This document shows, piece after piece, positions 43,827 to 52,460 of a stretch of DNA of 64,000 bases. This DNA comes from Pseudonocardia sp. HH130630-07 (GTDB taxonomy: Bacteria; Actinomycetota; Actinomycetes; Mycobacteriales; Pseudonocardiaceae), in NCBI RefSeq assembly GCF_001698125.1, contig NZ_CP013854.1:5456001-5520000 (forward strand), written 5' to 3'. The notes beneath the pieces were generated by a model. That model saw only the letters and a list, made by a program, of their open reading frames with translations. It had not been told where the DNA came from and did not search any database. A program made the position numbers and the translations under genes. Position 1 is the stretch's first letter. Every line of letters starts with the position of its first letter.

Positions 43827-43991
43827 TGTCCTGAGTTGTTAAATCGCTGTCGGTTGTTAGGCTGCGGCATGGCGACTCGGGGACCGAAGCCGGCGCGGAT
43901 CATCCTGACCGACGACGAGCGGTCCCAGCTTGAGTCGTGGGCGCGGCGACGAACCAGCGCGGCCGGGTTGGCCACCCGGAGCAAGATCGTG

Positions 43992-44889
43992 CTAGGGTGT
44001 GTCTCCCAATGCGCGGAGCCAGGTGACGATCGCCTTCAGGACGGCGCCGCCGCGGAAGGTCAGGGCGAGCTTGTCGTAACGGGTGGCCAGCCCGCGCCAC
44101 TGCTTGACGTGGCAGAACCCGCGCTCGACGACGTTGCGGTTTCGGTAGTCGACCGGATCGAATGCGGGCGGTCGGCCACCGCGTGAGCCCCGTCGTTTGC
44201 GGTGTCCCTGCTGGTCAGAGGGCTCCGGAATGACAGCGATGATCCGGCGCTCGCGCAGGTGCCGGCGGATCGCGCGTGAGGAGTAGGCCTTGTCCGCGCG
44301 CACGCGTTCGGGCCGGGTCCGGGGTCGTCCCGGGCCCGGTCGGGCGATGCTCAGGCGCGCCATCAGGTGCGGAAACATTGGCGAGTCGCCGCCCTGGCCG
44401 GGGCCGAGGAGGACCACCAGCGGGCGGCCGTGCCCGTCAACGAGCTGGTGGATCTTCGTCGACAGCCCTCCGCGGGACCGTCCCAGCGCGTGATCTGCTG
44501 GTTCGGCGAGCAGATTCGTGTAGTTCGATCCGGCCCCCTGTGTCGCGCTTGAGGGTCGCGGCGTGCTGGTGGGCACGGATGATCGTGGAGTCCACGCTGA
44601 CCGCCCACCCGAGCACCTCGGCGGCGTCGGCCTCGACCAGAAGAGCAGCCAGGATGTGGTCCCAGGTGCCGTCGCCGCTGTAGCGGCGGTGCCGCTTCCA
44701 CAACGTCTGCCACGGCCCGAACTCGGCTGGGACGTCGCGCCAGGGAAGCCCGCACCGATACCGGTAGATGATCCCCTCGAGCACCCGGCGGTCATCGCGG
44801 AACGGGCACCCGCGACGACCCTCGGAGGAGGGCAACAGCGGCGCCAGACGGGCCCACTGGACATCAGTCAGGACAGCGGTACGCGGCAC
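43992..44889 (-). CDS. IS5-type transposase, two overlapping frames (copy 3)
   Basis: Same arrangement as the other copies. It has a GTG start at 44887-44889, a frame change at the five-G run in sense (44534-44538), and a stop in the terminal CTAG. A Cys replaces Arg in the GRRGRPF motif of the N-terminal domain; the catalytic residues are unchanged. Confidence 0.83.
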
Positions 44890-44939
44890 CGATCAAGCAT
44901 CGCGCACCCCGCTCCGCCTATCTGGGAGACACGCCCTAG
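43992..44939 (-). mobile_element. IS5-type insertion sequence, copy 3 (nested)
   Basis: Third 948-bp copy, same orientation as copy 1, with CTAG at both ends (43992-43995 and 44936-44939). Only a few substitutions separate it from copy 1; one changes an Arg to Cys in the N-terminal domain (GRRGCPFRDD). Its left end is at the CTAG in the IS630 transposase gene; its right end abuts a 280-bp orphan segment rather than the other half of the IS630 gene. Confidence 0.93.
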
Positions 44940-45219
44940 GGGAGTCCTGGTGAGGTGACGGGGAGTCGGACCGCCACGACGTGCCCGCGGCCCACCGCGT
45001 CGGAGAGGTGGGCCGCGGAGGCGGTCACGCAGACGATCAGGTGGTTGCGCTGGGAACGTACGGCCGCGCCCCAGCCGGATAGGACTGCCGGACCGACGTC
45101 GCCGTCGTAGAGCAGCTCTCCGGCGGTGCCGATCGCGATCCGACCATCGGAGTCCGGCCCGCGAACGCCCCATCCGGATGGGCAGGGCAGCGCGCGCAGC
45201 GTCGCCAACTCCGTGTCGG
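44940..45219 (-). other. 280-bp orphan segment with a frame open at both ends
   Basis: Lies between IS copy 3 and the second IS5-type element. One minus-strand frame is open across the whole segment (ADTELATLRALPCPSGWG...VRLPVTSPGLP) and stops only in the IS CTAG. It therefore looks like an internal piece of a larger gene, cut at both ends. I do not recognise the protein. An ATG within it (45206-45208) would give a 90-residue product, but this is probably not a native start. Confidence 0.6.
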
Positions 45220-46228
45220 CTAGGGCGTGTCTCCCATATGGGTGTCCGGACTGCCGGCAGGATGAGCCGGTGAGTTCGTCGAGGTTCGCGCTGCTCTCGG
45301 ATGCTCAGTGGCAGTTGATCGGGCCGCTGCTGCCCTCCAACGCCGGGCGGCGTGGGCACCCGTTCGGCGAGGATCGCCGCGTGGTGGAGGGGATCATCTT
45401 CCGATACCGAACCGGGATCCCCTGGCGAGATCTGCCGCGGGAGCAGTTCGGGCCCTGGCAAACGGTGTGGAAGCGACACCGCCGCTACGCCGCTGACGGC
45501 ACCTGGGACACCGTGCTGGCCGCACTGTTGGCCCAGGCCGACGCCAAGGGCGAGATCGACTGGACGGTGTTGACAGGTGTCGGTGGACGCCACGATCAAC
45601 CGGGCGCACCAGCACGCCACGAACACCACCCGCCCCGAGCAGGACACAGGGGGCACGGTCGAACTACACGAAATCCCCTGACGGGTTCATGCCCAGCCCG
45701 CTCGGCGGACCGCGAGAACCCGCAGGTCACGGCATCGGCCGTTCCCGTGGCGGGCTGACGACGAAGATCCATGCCGCGGTCGACCGGCGGGGCCGGCCGC
45801 TGGCGGTGGTGGTGACCGGCGGGCAGCGCAACGACGGCGCCATGCTCGAGCAGGTCCTGGCCGACATCCGCGTCCCCCGCCTCGGCGCGGGACGGTCCCG
45901 CACCCGACCCGACGCCGTGGTGGCCGACCGGGCCTACTCATCCGGGGTCAACCGGCGCGCACTGGCCCGCCGCTCGATCACCACCGTCATCCCGCAGAAA
46001 CGCGACGAGATCGCCGCCCGCAAACGCCGCGGCTCCCTCGGCGGCAGACCACCCGGACTCGACGTTGAGACCTACAAGGGCCGCAACGTCGTGGAACGCC
46101 ACTTCGCCCTGACCAAGCAGTGGCGCGGGCTGGCCACCCGCTACGACAAACTCGCCATCACCTATCGCGCCGCCACCGTCCTCAGCGCCTGCATCACCTG
46201 GTCACGCCTATTGGGAGACATGCCCTAG
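45220..46228 (+). mobile_element. Second type of IS5-type element, degraded
   Basis: About 1.0 kb bounded by CTAG (45220-45223 and 46225-46228), with ends GGGCGTGTCTCCCATATG and, on the other strand, GGGCATGTCTCCCAATAG. These are close to the ends of the 948-bp element, although the internal sequence is clearly different. It is in opposite orientation to copy 3. Its right CTAG joins the second half of the IS630 transposase gene. Confidence 0.9.
45270..46228 (+). pseudogene. IS5-type transposase with an extra 10-bp insertion
   Basis: GTG start at 45270 (VSSSRFALLSDAQWQLIGPL). The N-terminal domain (WRDLPREQFGPWQTVWKRHR) is in frame up to DWTV; then a 10-bp insertion (about 45573-45582, TTGACAGGTG) shifts the frame before the first Asp segment (VDATINRAHQHA). 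A second change of frame at the five-G run 45649-45653 matches the site in the 948-bp element. The remaining DDE part (VVADRAYSSGVNRRALARRS, GRNVVERHFALTKQWRGLAT) is intact. The 10-bp insertion should inactivate it. Confidence 0.8.
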
Positions 46229-47359
46229 CTGCCGCCGAGGGTAGGTCGAACACCGAGGTCGCGGCCTGGTTGGGGGTGTCGCGACCGACGGTGACGACGT
46301 GGCGGTCCCGTTTTGCCGAGCACCGCCTCGACGGGTTGGTCGACGAGCCGCGGCCGGGGCGTCCGCGCACGGTCACCGACGAGCAGGTCGAGCGCCTGGT
46401 CGTGCTGACCTTGGAGACGACACCGGCGGATGCGACTCACTGGTCGACCCGCTCGATGGCAGCCCACCTAGGCATGTCGCAGACGACGGTGTCGCGGGTG
46501 TGGCGGGCGTTCGGACTGGCGCCCCACAAGACCGACTCCTGGAAGCTGTCGAAAGATCCGTTGTTCGTGGACAAGGTCCGCGACGTCGTCGGTCTCTACC
46601 TCGACCCGCCCGAACGCGCGCTGGTGCTGTGTGTGGACGAGAAGACCCAGATCCAGGCTCTCGATCGCACCCAGCCCGTCTTTCCGATGCTGCCCGGCAG
46701 CCCGGCGCGGGCCAGCCACGACTACGTCCGCAACGGCACCTCGAGCCTCTACGCCGCCCTCGACATCACCACCGGCAAGGTCATCGGCTCCCTGCACGCC
46801 CGCCATCGGGCGGTCGAGTTCGGCAAGTTCCTGCGCACCCTCGACCGCGAAGTCCCCGCCGAGCTCGACGTGCACCTGGTGCTGGACAACGCCTCCACCC
46901 ACAAGACCCCGGCGATCCGCCGCTGGCTGGCCGCTCACCCGCGGTTCGTCCTGCACTTCACCCCGACCAGTTCGTCATGGCTCAATCTCGTCGAGCGCTG
47001 GTTCGCCGAGCTGACCACGAAGAAGCTGCGGCGTTCCACCCACCGCTCGGTCCGCGCGCTCAACGCCGACGTCCGAGCCTGGATCAAGACCTGGAACGAC
47101 GATCCCAAGCCCTACGTCTGGACCAAAACCGCCGACGAGATCCTCGACAGCGTCGCTCACTACTGCAAACGAATCACTGACTCAGGACACTAGAGTCCCG
47201 TCCCGACGCATTTACCCTGAAGTAACCCAGATCACCCACAGCGGTGTCTGGATCGGTACACCGTCGGCGGGTCGCGTGCCGCCCCGCCCGATCGGGCGCA
47301 CGGTGTCGTGACCCGTCCGAACGCCCCCCACCACGCCCCAGACAGGCTCAGGAGTACCC

Positions 47360-47554
47360 ATGGTCAGCATCTCGGTCTCGGCCCGCTCGCTCGCCGCCGC
47401 CCGGCTGATCGATCCGGACGTGAACACCGCGGCCGTGCAGGCCGCGGTGGAGGCGGCACTGGCCGCGGAGCGTCAGGAGCAGCGGAGCACCGAGCGACCG
47501 GCCGGGCGGCGCGAGCACACCGCCCGCCGCGAGCCGGACGCCCGCTCGGACTGA
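47360..47554 (+). CDS. Small helical protein, unknown
   Basis: 64 residues from the ATG at 47360 behind CAGGAGTACCC. It is Ala/Arg/Glu-rich, with a likely helix VNTAAVQAAVEAALAAERQE and a charged tail. No domain is recognised. A strong hairpin follows at 47574-47600. It could be a real small gene; the sequence alone cannot prove it. Confidence 0.45.
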   Translation: MVSISVSARSLAAARLIDPDVNTAAVQAAVEAALAAERQEQRSTERPAGRREHTARREPDARSD

Positions 47555-47573
47555 GCGCGGCCCGCGGCCAGCA

Positions 47574-47600
47574 CCCCGTTCCGGCCGGGCCGGAGCGGGG
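47574..47600. terminator. Hairpin terminator between small ORF and lpdA
   Basis: Near-perfect GC-rich dyad CCCCGTTCCGGCC / GGCCGGAGCGGGG between the stop of the 64-residue ORF and the stop of lpdA on the other strand. The innermost pairs must open to form the loop. A bidirectional role is inferred from position. Confidence 0.6.
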
Positions 47601-47627
47601 ACCCCGGGCCGGGGCCCCCGCGGACCG

Positions 47628-49031
47628 TCAGAAGTTGATCATGTGGCCGGCCAGGCCGTGGATCGCCTCCTGCAGGCACTCCGACAGGGTCGGGTGGGCG
47701 TGCACGTTGCGCGCCATCTCGTGCACGGTCAGGTCCCACTTCTGCGCCAGCGTCAGCTCCGGCAGCAGCTCGGTCGCCTCGGCGCCGATGATGTGCCCGC
47801 CCAGCAACTCGCCGTAGGTGTCGTCGGCGATCAGCTTGACGAAGCCGGCGGGCTCGGCCATGCCGTGCGCCTTGCCGTTCGCGGTGAACGGGAAGGTGGC
47901 GACGTTGACCTTCCACCCCTTCTCGTCGGCCAGGTCACGGGCCTCGGCCTCGGTGTAGCCGAACGACGCGACCTGCGGGTTGCAGAAGGTCGCCCGCGGC
48001 ATCATCTTGTAGTCGAGTTCCTGGGTCTCGGCGCCGGCCATCGTCTCGGCGGCGACGATGCCCTGCGCCTCGGCGACGTGGGCCAGCATCAGCTTCGCGG
48101 TGACGTCACCGATCGCGTAGACGTGGTCGACGCTGGTGCGCATCCGCTCGTCGATCTCGATCGCGCCGCGCTCGGTCAGCTTGACGTCGAGCTTGTCGAG
48201 GCCGTAGCCGTCGACCCGCGGGGCGAAGCCGATCGCCTGGACGACCTTGTCGGCCCGCAGGTCCTCGTTCCCCTTCGAGGAGGAGACCGAGACGGTGACG
48301 CCCTTGCCGTCGTCGGTGATGGACTCCACCTTGGTCGAGGTCCGCACCGTGACGCCGAGCTTCTTGTAGGCCTTCAGCAGCTCCTTGGACACGTCCGCGT
48401 CCTCCAGCGGGAGCAGCCGGTCCAGGTACTCGACGATGGTGACGTCGACGCCGTAGTTGGCCAGCACGAACGCGAACTCGACGCCGATCGCCCCGGCGCC
48501 GGCGATGATCACGCTCTCCGGCAGCTCACGGGTGAGGATCTGCTCCTCGTAGGTCACCACGCGCTCGGACAGCTCGGTGCCCGGCAGCAGCTTCACCGTG
48601 GAGCCCGCCGCGATGATCACGTCGTCGTAGGTGACGGTCTCGCTGCCGCCCTTCGACAGCTCGACCTCGATCTCGCCCGGCTTGGTGAACCGGCCGAACC
48701 CGTCGAGCTCGGTGATCTTGTTCTTCTTCATCAGGAAGTGGACGCCCTTGACCCGGCCGTCCGCGACGGTCCGGCTCCGGTCGAAGGCGGCACCGAAGTC
48801 CAGCGAGACCTCGCCGGAGAGGCCGAAGGTCTTCTGCTCCTTGGTCACGATGTGGGCGATCTCCGCGTTGCGCAGCAGCGCCTTGGACGGGATGCAGCCC
48901 ACGTTGAGGCAGACGCCGCCCCAGTACTTCTCCTCGATCACCGCCACACTGCGGCCGAGCTGGGCGGCACGAATGGCCGCCACGTATCCACCGGGTCCGG
49001 CACCGAGCACGACGACGTCGAAATGAGGCAT
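47628..49031 (-). CDS. lpdA: Dihydrolipoyl dehydrogenase
   Basis: 467-residue FAD disulfide reductase (E3 of 2-oxoacid dehydrogenase and glycine cleavage complexes). It has FAD motif [20 protein letters not shown] (5-24), the redox pair [16 protein letters not shown] (C41, C46), NAD motif [40 protein letters not shown] and the catalytic HAHPTLSE near the C-terminus. All key residues are present and the length is normal. ATG at 49029-49031. It is downstream of a MarR gene on the same strand (9-bp gap), so partial co-transcription is possible. Confidence 0.96.
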   Translation of the reverse strand: MPHFDVVVLGAGPGGYVAAIRAAQLGRSVAVIEEKYWGGVCLNVGCIPSKALLRNAEIAHIVTKEQKTFGLSGEVSLDFGAAFDRSRTVADGRVKGVHFLMKKNKITELDGFGRFTKPGEIEVELSKGGSETVTYDDVIIAAGSTVKLLPGTELSERVVTYEEQILTRELPESVIIAGAGAIGVEFAFVLANYGVDVTIVEYLDRLLPLEDADVSKELLKAYKKLGVTVRTSTKVESITDDGKGVTVSVSSSKGNEDLRADKVVQAIGFAPRVDGYGLDKLDVKLTERGAIEIDERMRTSVDHVYAIGDVTAKLMLAHVAEAQGIVAAETMAGAETQELDYKMMPRATFCNPQVASFGYTEAEARDLADEKGWKVNVATFPFTANGKAHGMAEPAGFVKLIADDTYGELLGGHIIGAEATELLPELTLAQKWDLTVHEMARNVHAHPTLSECLQEAIHGLAGHMINF

Positions 49032-49040
49032 GCGCCCAGC

Positions 49041-49559
49041 CTAGGACGCCCGTGCCGGACCCGGGCCGTCCGGTCCTGCGTCCCCGGTCACCGGCCACTC
49101 CGCCGCACCGGACAGGTGTGTGACCATCGCCTCGCACGCCGCCCGCAGGCCCTGCTGCTGGGCCGGAGTCAGGCCGTCGAACACGGCCTCCCGGACGCTC
49201 TCGACGTGGTCCGGCGCGGCCGCCGCCAGCACCGCGAACCCGGCGTCGGTCAGGTGGGCCAGCTGCCCGCGGCGGTCGGTGGGGCACGAGCGGCGATCGA
49301 TCCAGCCGGACTCCTCCATCCGGGCCACCGCGTGCGACACGCGACTGCGCGAGGCCAGCGCCGAGTCGGCGAGCACGCTCATCCGCAGCGTCCGGTCCGG
49401 GGCCTCGGAGAGTCGGACCAGGATCTCGTAGTACGCCTGCGGCATCCCGGCACTGCTCTGCAGCCGGCGCTCGACCTTGTCGGAGACCAGTCGCTGGGCC
49501 GCGAGGAAGGCCCGCCAGGTCGCCTGCTCGTCGTCGTCGAGCCACCGAGTGTGGGCCAC
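49041..49559 (-). CDS. MarR-family transcriptional regulator
   Basis: 172 residues from the GTG at 49557-49559 (VAHTRWLDDDEQATWRAFLA). Winged HTH of MarR type: LRMSVLADSALASRSRVSHA, then VARMEESGWIDRRSCPTDRR (wing with the DxR motif) and GQLAHLTDAGFAVL. It is divergent from the YceI gene, with an AT-richer 91-bp region carrying a palindromic operator candidate. It likely represses yceI and itself. Confidence 0.9.
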   Translation of the reverse strand: MAHTRWLDDDEQATWRAFLAAQRLVSDKVERRLQSSAGMPQAYYEILVRLSEAPDRTLRMSVLADSALASRSRVSHAVARMEESGWIDRRSCPTDRRGQLAHLTDAGFAVLAAAAPDHVESVREAVFDGLTPAQQQGLRAACEAMVTHLSGAAEWPVTGDAGPDGPGPARAS

Positions 49560-49607
49560 GTCACCCTCCGGAATGATTGAGTGCTCACCTTGTTGGCCCT
49601 AGTGTCG

Positions 49608-49624
49608 CTCTCAATCAATGAGAG
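49608..49624. promoter_or_regulatory. Candidate MarR operator upstream of yceI
   Basis: Perfect palindrome CTCTCA-ATCAA-TGAGAG, 26 bp before the yceI start. A second half site TGATTGAG at about 49574-49581 is inverted relative to CTCAATCA here. Dyads of this size between MarR genes and their divergent targets are typical binding sites. Confidence 0.6.
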
Positions 49625-49650
49625 TTCAACTATTTCTCGGAGGAAACATC

Positions 49651-50208
49651 ATGACCGCCGCCACGAAGATCCCCGGCTACGTCGCGGGCACCTGGGACAT
49701 CGACCCGGTGCACTCCGACGTCTCGTTCGTCGTCCGCCACATGATGGTCAGCAAGGTGCGGGGCCGCTTCGAGCAGGTCACCGGCGAGCTCGTCACCGCC
49801 GACGCCCTGGAGGACTCGACCGTCACCGCCACCGTCGACGCCTCCTCCATCACCACCGGCAACGAGCAGCGGGACGGCCACATCCGCTCCGCAGACTTCT
49901 TCGAGGTCGAGAAGTACCCGGAGTGGAGCTTCCGGTCCACCGGGCTCGCCGCCAAGGGCGACGACTTCGTGCTCACCGGTGACCTGACCATCAAGGGTGC
50001 GACCAAGCCCGTCGAGTTCGCCCTCGAGCTGAACGGCTTCGGCCCGGACGCCTGGGGCGGCACCCGCGCCGGCTTCACGGCGACCACCACCATCAAGCGG
50101 TCCGACTTCGGTGTCGACATCGCCCTGCCGATGGACGGCGGCGGCGCCGTCGTCAGCGAGAAGGTCGGTATCGAGCTGGAGATCCAGGCCGTCCTGCGCG
50201 CCTCCTGA
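49651..50208 (+). CDS. YceI family protein
   Basis: 185-residue lipocalin-like beta-barrel protein: GTWDIDPVHSDVSFVVRHMM, SKVRGRFEQVTGELV, NEQRDGHIRSADFFEVEKYP, LTGDLTIKGATKPVEFALEL and RSDFGVDIALPMDGGGAVVS are the family blocks. YceI proteins bind polyisoprenoids or amphiphiles. There is no signal peptide, so it is cytoplasmic. ATG at 49651 with GGAGGAAACATC in front; the in-frame ATG at 49618 lies inside the operator and is rejected. Likely controlled by the divergent MarR gene. Confidence 0.92.
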   Translation: MTAATKIPGYVAGTWDIDPVHSDVSFVVRHMMVSKVRGRFEQVTGELVTADALEDSTVTATVDASSITTGNEQRDGHIRSADFFEVEKYPEWSFRSTGLAAKGDDFVLTGDLTIKGATKPVEFALELNGFGPDAWGGTRAGFTATTTIKRSDFGVDIALPMDGGGAVVSEKVGIELEIQAVLRAS

Positions 50209-50224
50209 CCTCCGCACCTCCCCG

Positions 50225-50258
50225 GGAGCCCCGGTCCGCGTCCTGCGGCCGGGGCTCC
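50225..50258 (+). terminator. Hairpin terminator after yceI
   Basis: 10-bp perfect stem GGAGCCCCGG / CCGGGGCTCC (50225-50234, 50249-50258) with a 14-nt loop, 16 bp after the yceI stop and 21 bp before the AraC gene start. Confidence 0.65.
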
Positions 50259-50279
50259 GGCGCGTCGTAGGCTCGCCGG

Positions 50280-51038
50280 ATGTCGGGCTACCGCGAGCTC
50301 CCGCCCACCGGGGCGGCCGCCGGGCTCGTCGAGTGCGCCTGGCAGGGGTGGAGCGACCATCCCGGCAGCCGGCGCGTGCTGCCCGACGGCTGCATGGACC
50401 TGCTGCTGCACGACGGCCGGTTGACCGTCGCGGGCCCGGACACCGCCGCCCACCTGGCGAGCGGACCGGCCGGGGCGCTCACCACCGGACTGCGCTTCCG
50501 TCCCGGCGCGTTGCCCGCCCTGCTCGGGACACCGGCGGCGGCGCTGCGCGACCTGCGGGTCCCGCTGTCCGACGTGCTCCCGGGGGCGCTGCCCGGTGAC
50601 CTGGTGGGGGCGCTCGAGGCCACGGCCTGCACGGTCGGCGACGCGGGCGCGCCGGGCCCCGGGGCCCCGCGACTGCTGCTCGCGGTCGCCGCCGCCCTGT
50701 GGCGCTCGGGCGCCCGCCACCCGCTGCCGGCGCCGCTCCCCCGTCCCGCACTGCGTGCGCTGGCGCGCGGCGCCTCCGCCGCGGACCTGGCCGAGGACCT
50801 CGGCGTCACGTCGCGCACCCTGCACCGGCACTGCCTGGCGACGCTCGGGTACGGGCCGTCGACGGCGCGCCGGATCCTGCGGTTCCGCACGGCGAGCGCG
50901 CTGCTATTCGACGGGATCGCCCCCGCCGAGGTCGCCGCCCGTGCCGGGTACGCCGACCAGCCGCACCTGTCCCGCGAGGTGCGGGCCCTCACCGGCGCCT
51001 CCCCCGCCACCCTCTACGCCGCACCGCCGCCGCGCTGA
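50280..51038 (+). CDS. AraC-family transcriptional regulator
   Basis: 252 residues. The N-terminal domain is of the DUF6597 type (LVECAWQGWSDHPGSRRVLP, DGCMDLLLHDGRLTVAGPD). A C-terminal double HTH follows (about 160-245: ASAADLAEDLGVTSRTLHRH, ARRILRFRTASALLFDGIAP, VAARAGYADQPHLSREVRAL). Target genes unknown; the VOC gene converges on it. ATG at 50280. Confidence 0.88.
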   Translation: MSGYRELPPTGAAAGLVECAWQGWSDHPGSRRVLPDGCMDLLLHDGRLTVAGPDTAAHLASGPAGALTTGLRFRPGALPALLGTPAAALRDLRVPLSDVLPGALPGDLVGALEATACTVGDAGAPGPGAPRLLLAVAAALWRSGARHPLPAPLPRPALRALARGASAADLAEDLGVTSRTLHRHCLATLGYGPSTARRILRFRTASALLFDGIAPAEVAARAGYADQPHLSREVRALTGASPATLYAAPPPR

Positions 51039-51086
51039 CGGCGCCGGGCCGGGCGCCCCGGCCCCCGTCGTGCGCCGACGCGCGGC

Positions 51087-51488
51087 TCAGGCCCAGGCGA
51101 ACAGGTCCAGCGGGGCGCCGTCGGGGTCGCGGACGGTGGCGTAGCGCTGGCCCCACGGCGCGTCGAACGGGTCGAGCACGCTCTCGTGACCGGCCGCCAC
51201 GACCGTGCGCCACGCCGCGTCGACCGCAGCGGGGTCCGGGAGCCGGAAGGCGATCGACATCCGTCCCTCCCGGGCGGGCGCCGCACCGGGATGGAAGCCC
51301 TCGACCATCGACTGCAGGTCGAGCGCCAGCCGCAGCCCACCGCGCAGGGTCGTCTCCACGTGCGCCCCGGACTCCGATCCGGCCGGGAACTCCAGCCCCA
51401 GCAACCGGTAGAAGCGCACCGAGCGGGTCATGTCGGTGACCAGGATGCCGATCATGTCGAGCTCGGCGCCGATCGTCGTGTCGTCCAT
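51087..51488 (-). CDS. VOC (glyoxalase/bleomycin-resistance) family protein
   Basis: 133 residues in two beta-alpha-beta-beta-beta modules: MIGILVTDMTRSVRFYRLLG, GGLRLALDLQSMVEGF, then MSIAFRLPDPAAVDAAW and APWGQRYATVRDPDGAPLDL. This is a metal-binding superfamily that includes glyoxalases, dioxygenases and resistance proteins. No specific activity can be assigned. ATG at 51486-51488, divergent from the methyltransferase gene. Confidence 0.88.
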   Translation of the reverse strand: MDDTTIGAELDMIGILVTDMTRSVRFYRLLGLEFPAGSESGAHVETTLRGGLRLALDLQSMVEGFHPGAAPAREGRMSIAFRLPDPAAVDAAWRTVVAAGHESVLDPFDAPWGQRYATVRDPDGAPLDLFAWA

Positions 51489-51562
51489 GGGCGCCGAGGC
51501 TAGGGACCGGGCGGGGCGGGCGTCGTGAACGGATCGGACACGCCGGGTTCCGCCGTGCACCG

Positions 51563-52396
51563 GTGGTGGGTGATCCTGGGCCGGTGGATGTCGCGGACAC
51601 GCACGGGAACCACGCGGTGCCGAACCTCGCCCGCATGTACGACTACTACCTGGGGGGCTCGCACAACTTCGCGGTCGACCGCGAGGCCGCGGACCGGGCC
51701 CTGCGCTCGGTACCGCACGCGAAGACGTTCGCGCTCGCCAACCGGGCGTTCCTCGGGCGGGTGGTGCGGCACCTCGTGGCGGCCGGGATCGACCAGTTCC
51801 TGGACCTCGGGTCGGGGGTGCCGACCGTCGGCAACGTCCACGAGATCGCCCGGGCGGTCCGTCCCACCGCACGGGTCGCCTACGTCGACATCGAGCCGGT
51901 CGCCGTCGGCGTCGCGACCGAGCTGCTGGCCGACGACCCGTACGCCTCGATCACCCTCGCGGACATCCGCGACCCCACCGCCGTGCTCGCCGCCCCCGGT
52001 GTGGCCGGACTGCTCGACCTCGACCGGCCGGTGGCCGTGCTGGCCGTCGCCGTGCTGCACGCGCTGCCGGACGCCGACGACCCCGCCGGGATCCTCGCGG
52101 CGTACCGCGACGCGTGCGTACCCGGCAGCCACCTCGCCGTGTCGCACCTGGCCGCGACGACCTTCTCCGAGCAGCAGACCGACGTCGTGCGCGACGTCCT
52201 CGACCGGACCCCCACCCCGGTGACGCTGCGCAGCCGCGAGCAGCTGGCCGGGATGCTGGCGGGGTACGAGATCGTCGAACCCGGGGTCGTGCTGCTCCCG
52301 GCCTGGCGCCGGGACGACTCCGGCCCGGCCGACGTCGCCGATGCCGACGCGAACGGTTACGCCGCCCTCGGCAGACTGCCCGTACCGGCCCCGTGA
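51563..52396 (+). CDS. SAM-dependent methyltransferase (DUF574 type)
   Basis: 277 residues. It belongs to the actinobacterial family formerly DUF574, with PNLARMYDYYLGGSHNFAVD, LANRAFLGRVVRHLVAAGID, SAM loop FLDLGSGVPTVGNVHEIARA, VAYVDIEPVAV and AVLAVAVLHALPDADDP. The family is often multi-copy in Streptomyces and Pseudonocardia-like genomes; substrates are unknown. GTG at 51563, with GTG at 51584 as an alternative. It converges on ARC with a terminator hairpin between them. Confidence 0.87.
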   Translation: MVGDPGPVDVADTHGNHAVPNLARMYDYYLGGSHNFAVDREAADRALRSVPHAKTFALANRAFLGRVVRHLVAAGIDQFLDLGSGVPTVGNVHEIARAVRPTARVAYVDIEPVAVGVATELLADDPYASITLADIRDPTAVLAAPGVAGLLDLDRPVAVLAVAVLHALPDADDPAGILAAYRDACVPGSHLAVSHLAATTFSEQQTDVVRDVLDRTPTPVTLRSREQLAGMLAGYEIVEPGVVLLPAWRRDDSGPADVADADANGYAALGRLPVPAP

Positions 52397-52415
52397 CGCG
52401 GCACCGGACACACGA

Positions 52416-52446
52416 CGGCCCCGCCGCCGGAGGGGCGACGGGGCCG
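52416..52446. terminator. Hairpin terminator between methyltransferase gene and arc
   Basis: 8-bp perfect stem CGGCCCCG / CGGGGCCG (52416-52423, 52439-52446) with a 15-nt GC-rich loop between convergent genes (stops at 52396 and 52461). A bidirectional role is likely. Confidence 0.65.
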
Positions 52447-52460
52447 GACGTGGTGGGCGT

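Larger units (their letters stand above)
43826..47190 (+). mobile_element. IS630-type element interrupted by a nested insertion
   Basis: Terminal inverted repeats GTGTCCTGAGT at 43826 and ACTCAGGACAC ending at 47190, flanked by TA on both sides (43824-43825 and 47191-47192), the usual IS630/Tc1 target duplication. Removing the inner block 43996-46228 restores a continuous element of about 1.13 kb. The target was the TA in the TAG stop of the NUDIX gene. Confidence 0.92.
43869..47193 (+). pseudogene. IS630-type transposase, split by nested IS elements
   Basis: The first 127 bp (43869-43995, MATRGPKPARIILTDDERSQ...TRSKIVL) and the last 965 bp (46229-47193, AAAEGRSNTEVAAWLGVSRP...) join in frame across a single CTAG to give 363 residues. 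It has an HTH region (RPTVTTWRSRFAEHRLDGL) and a DDE domain: CVDEKTQIQALDR, LVLDNASTHKTPAIRRWL, SSWLNLVERWFAELTTKK. The intervening 2.2 kb makes it inactive as it stands. The stop TAG uses the TA target duplication plus the next base. Confidence 0.9.

Noticed and set aside
46120-46228. An independent start of the IS630 transposase at 46120
   Set aside because: The frame before 46229 belongs to the adjoining IS5-type element; joining to 43869-43995 restores the true N-terminus.
47212-47427. A 71-residue minus-strand ORF between the IS630 element and lpdA
   Set aside because: No ribosome site, no homology seen, and it overlaps the better-supported 64-residue plus-strand ORF.
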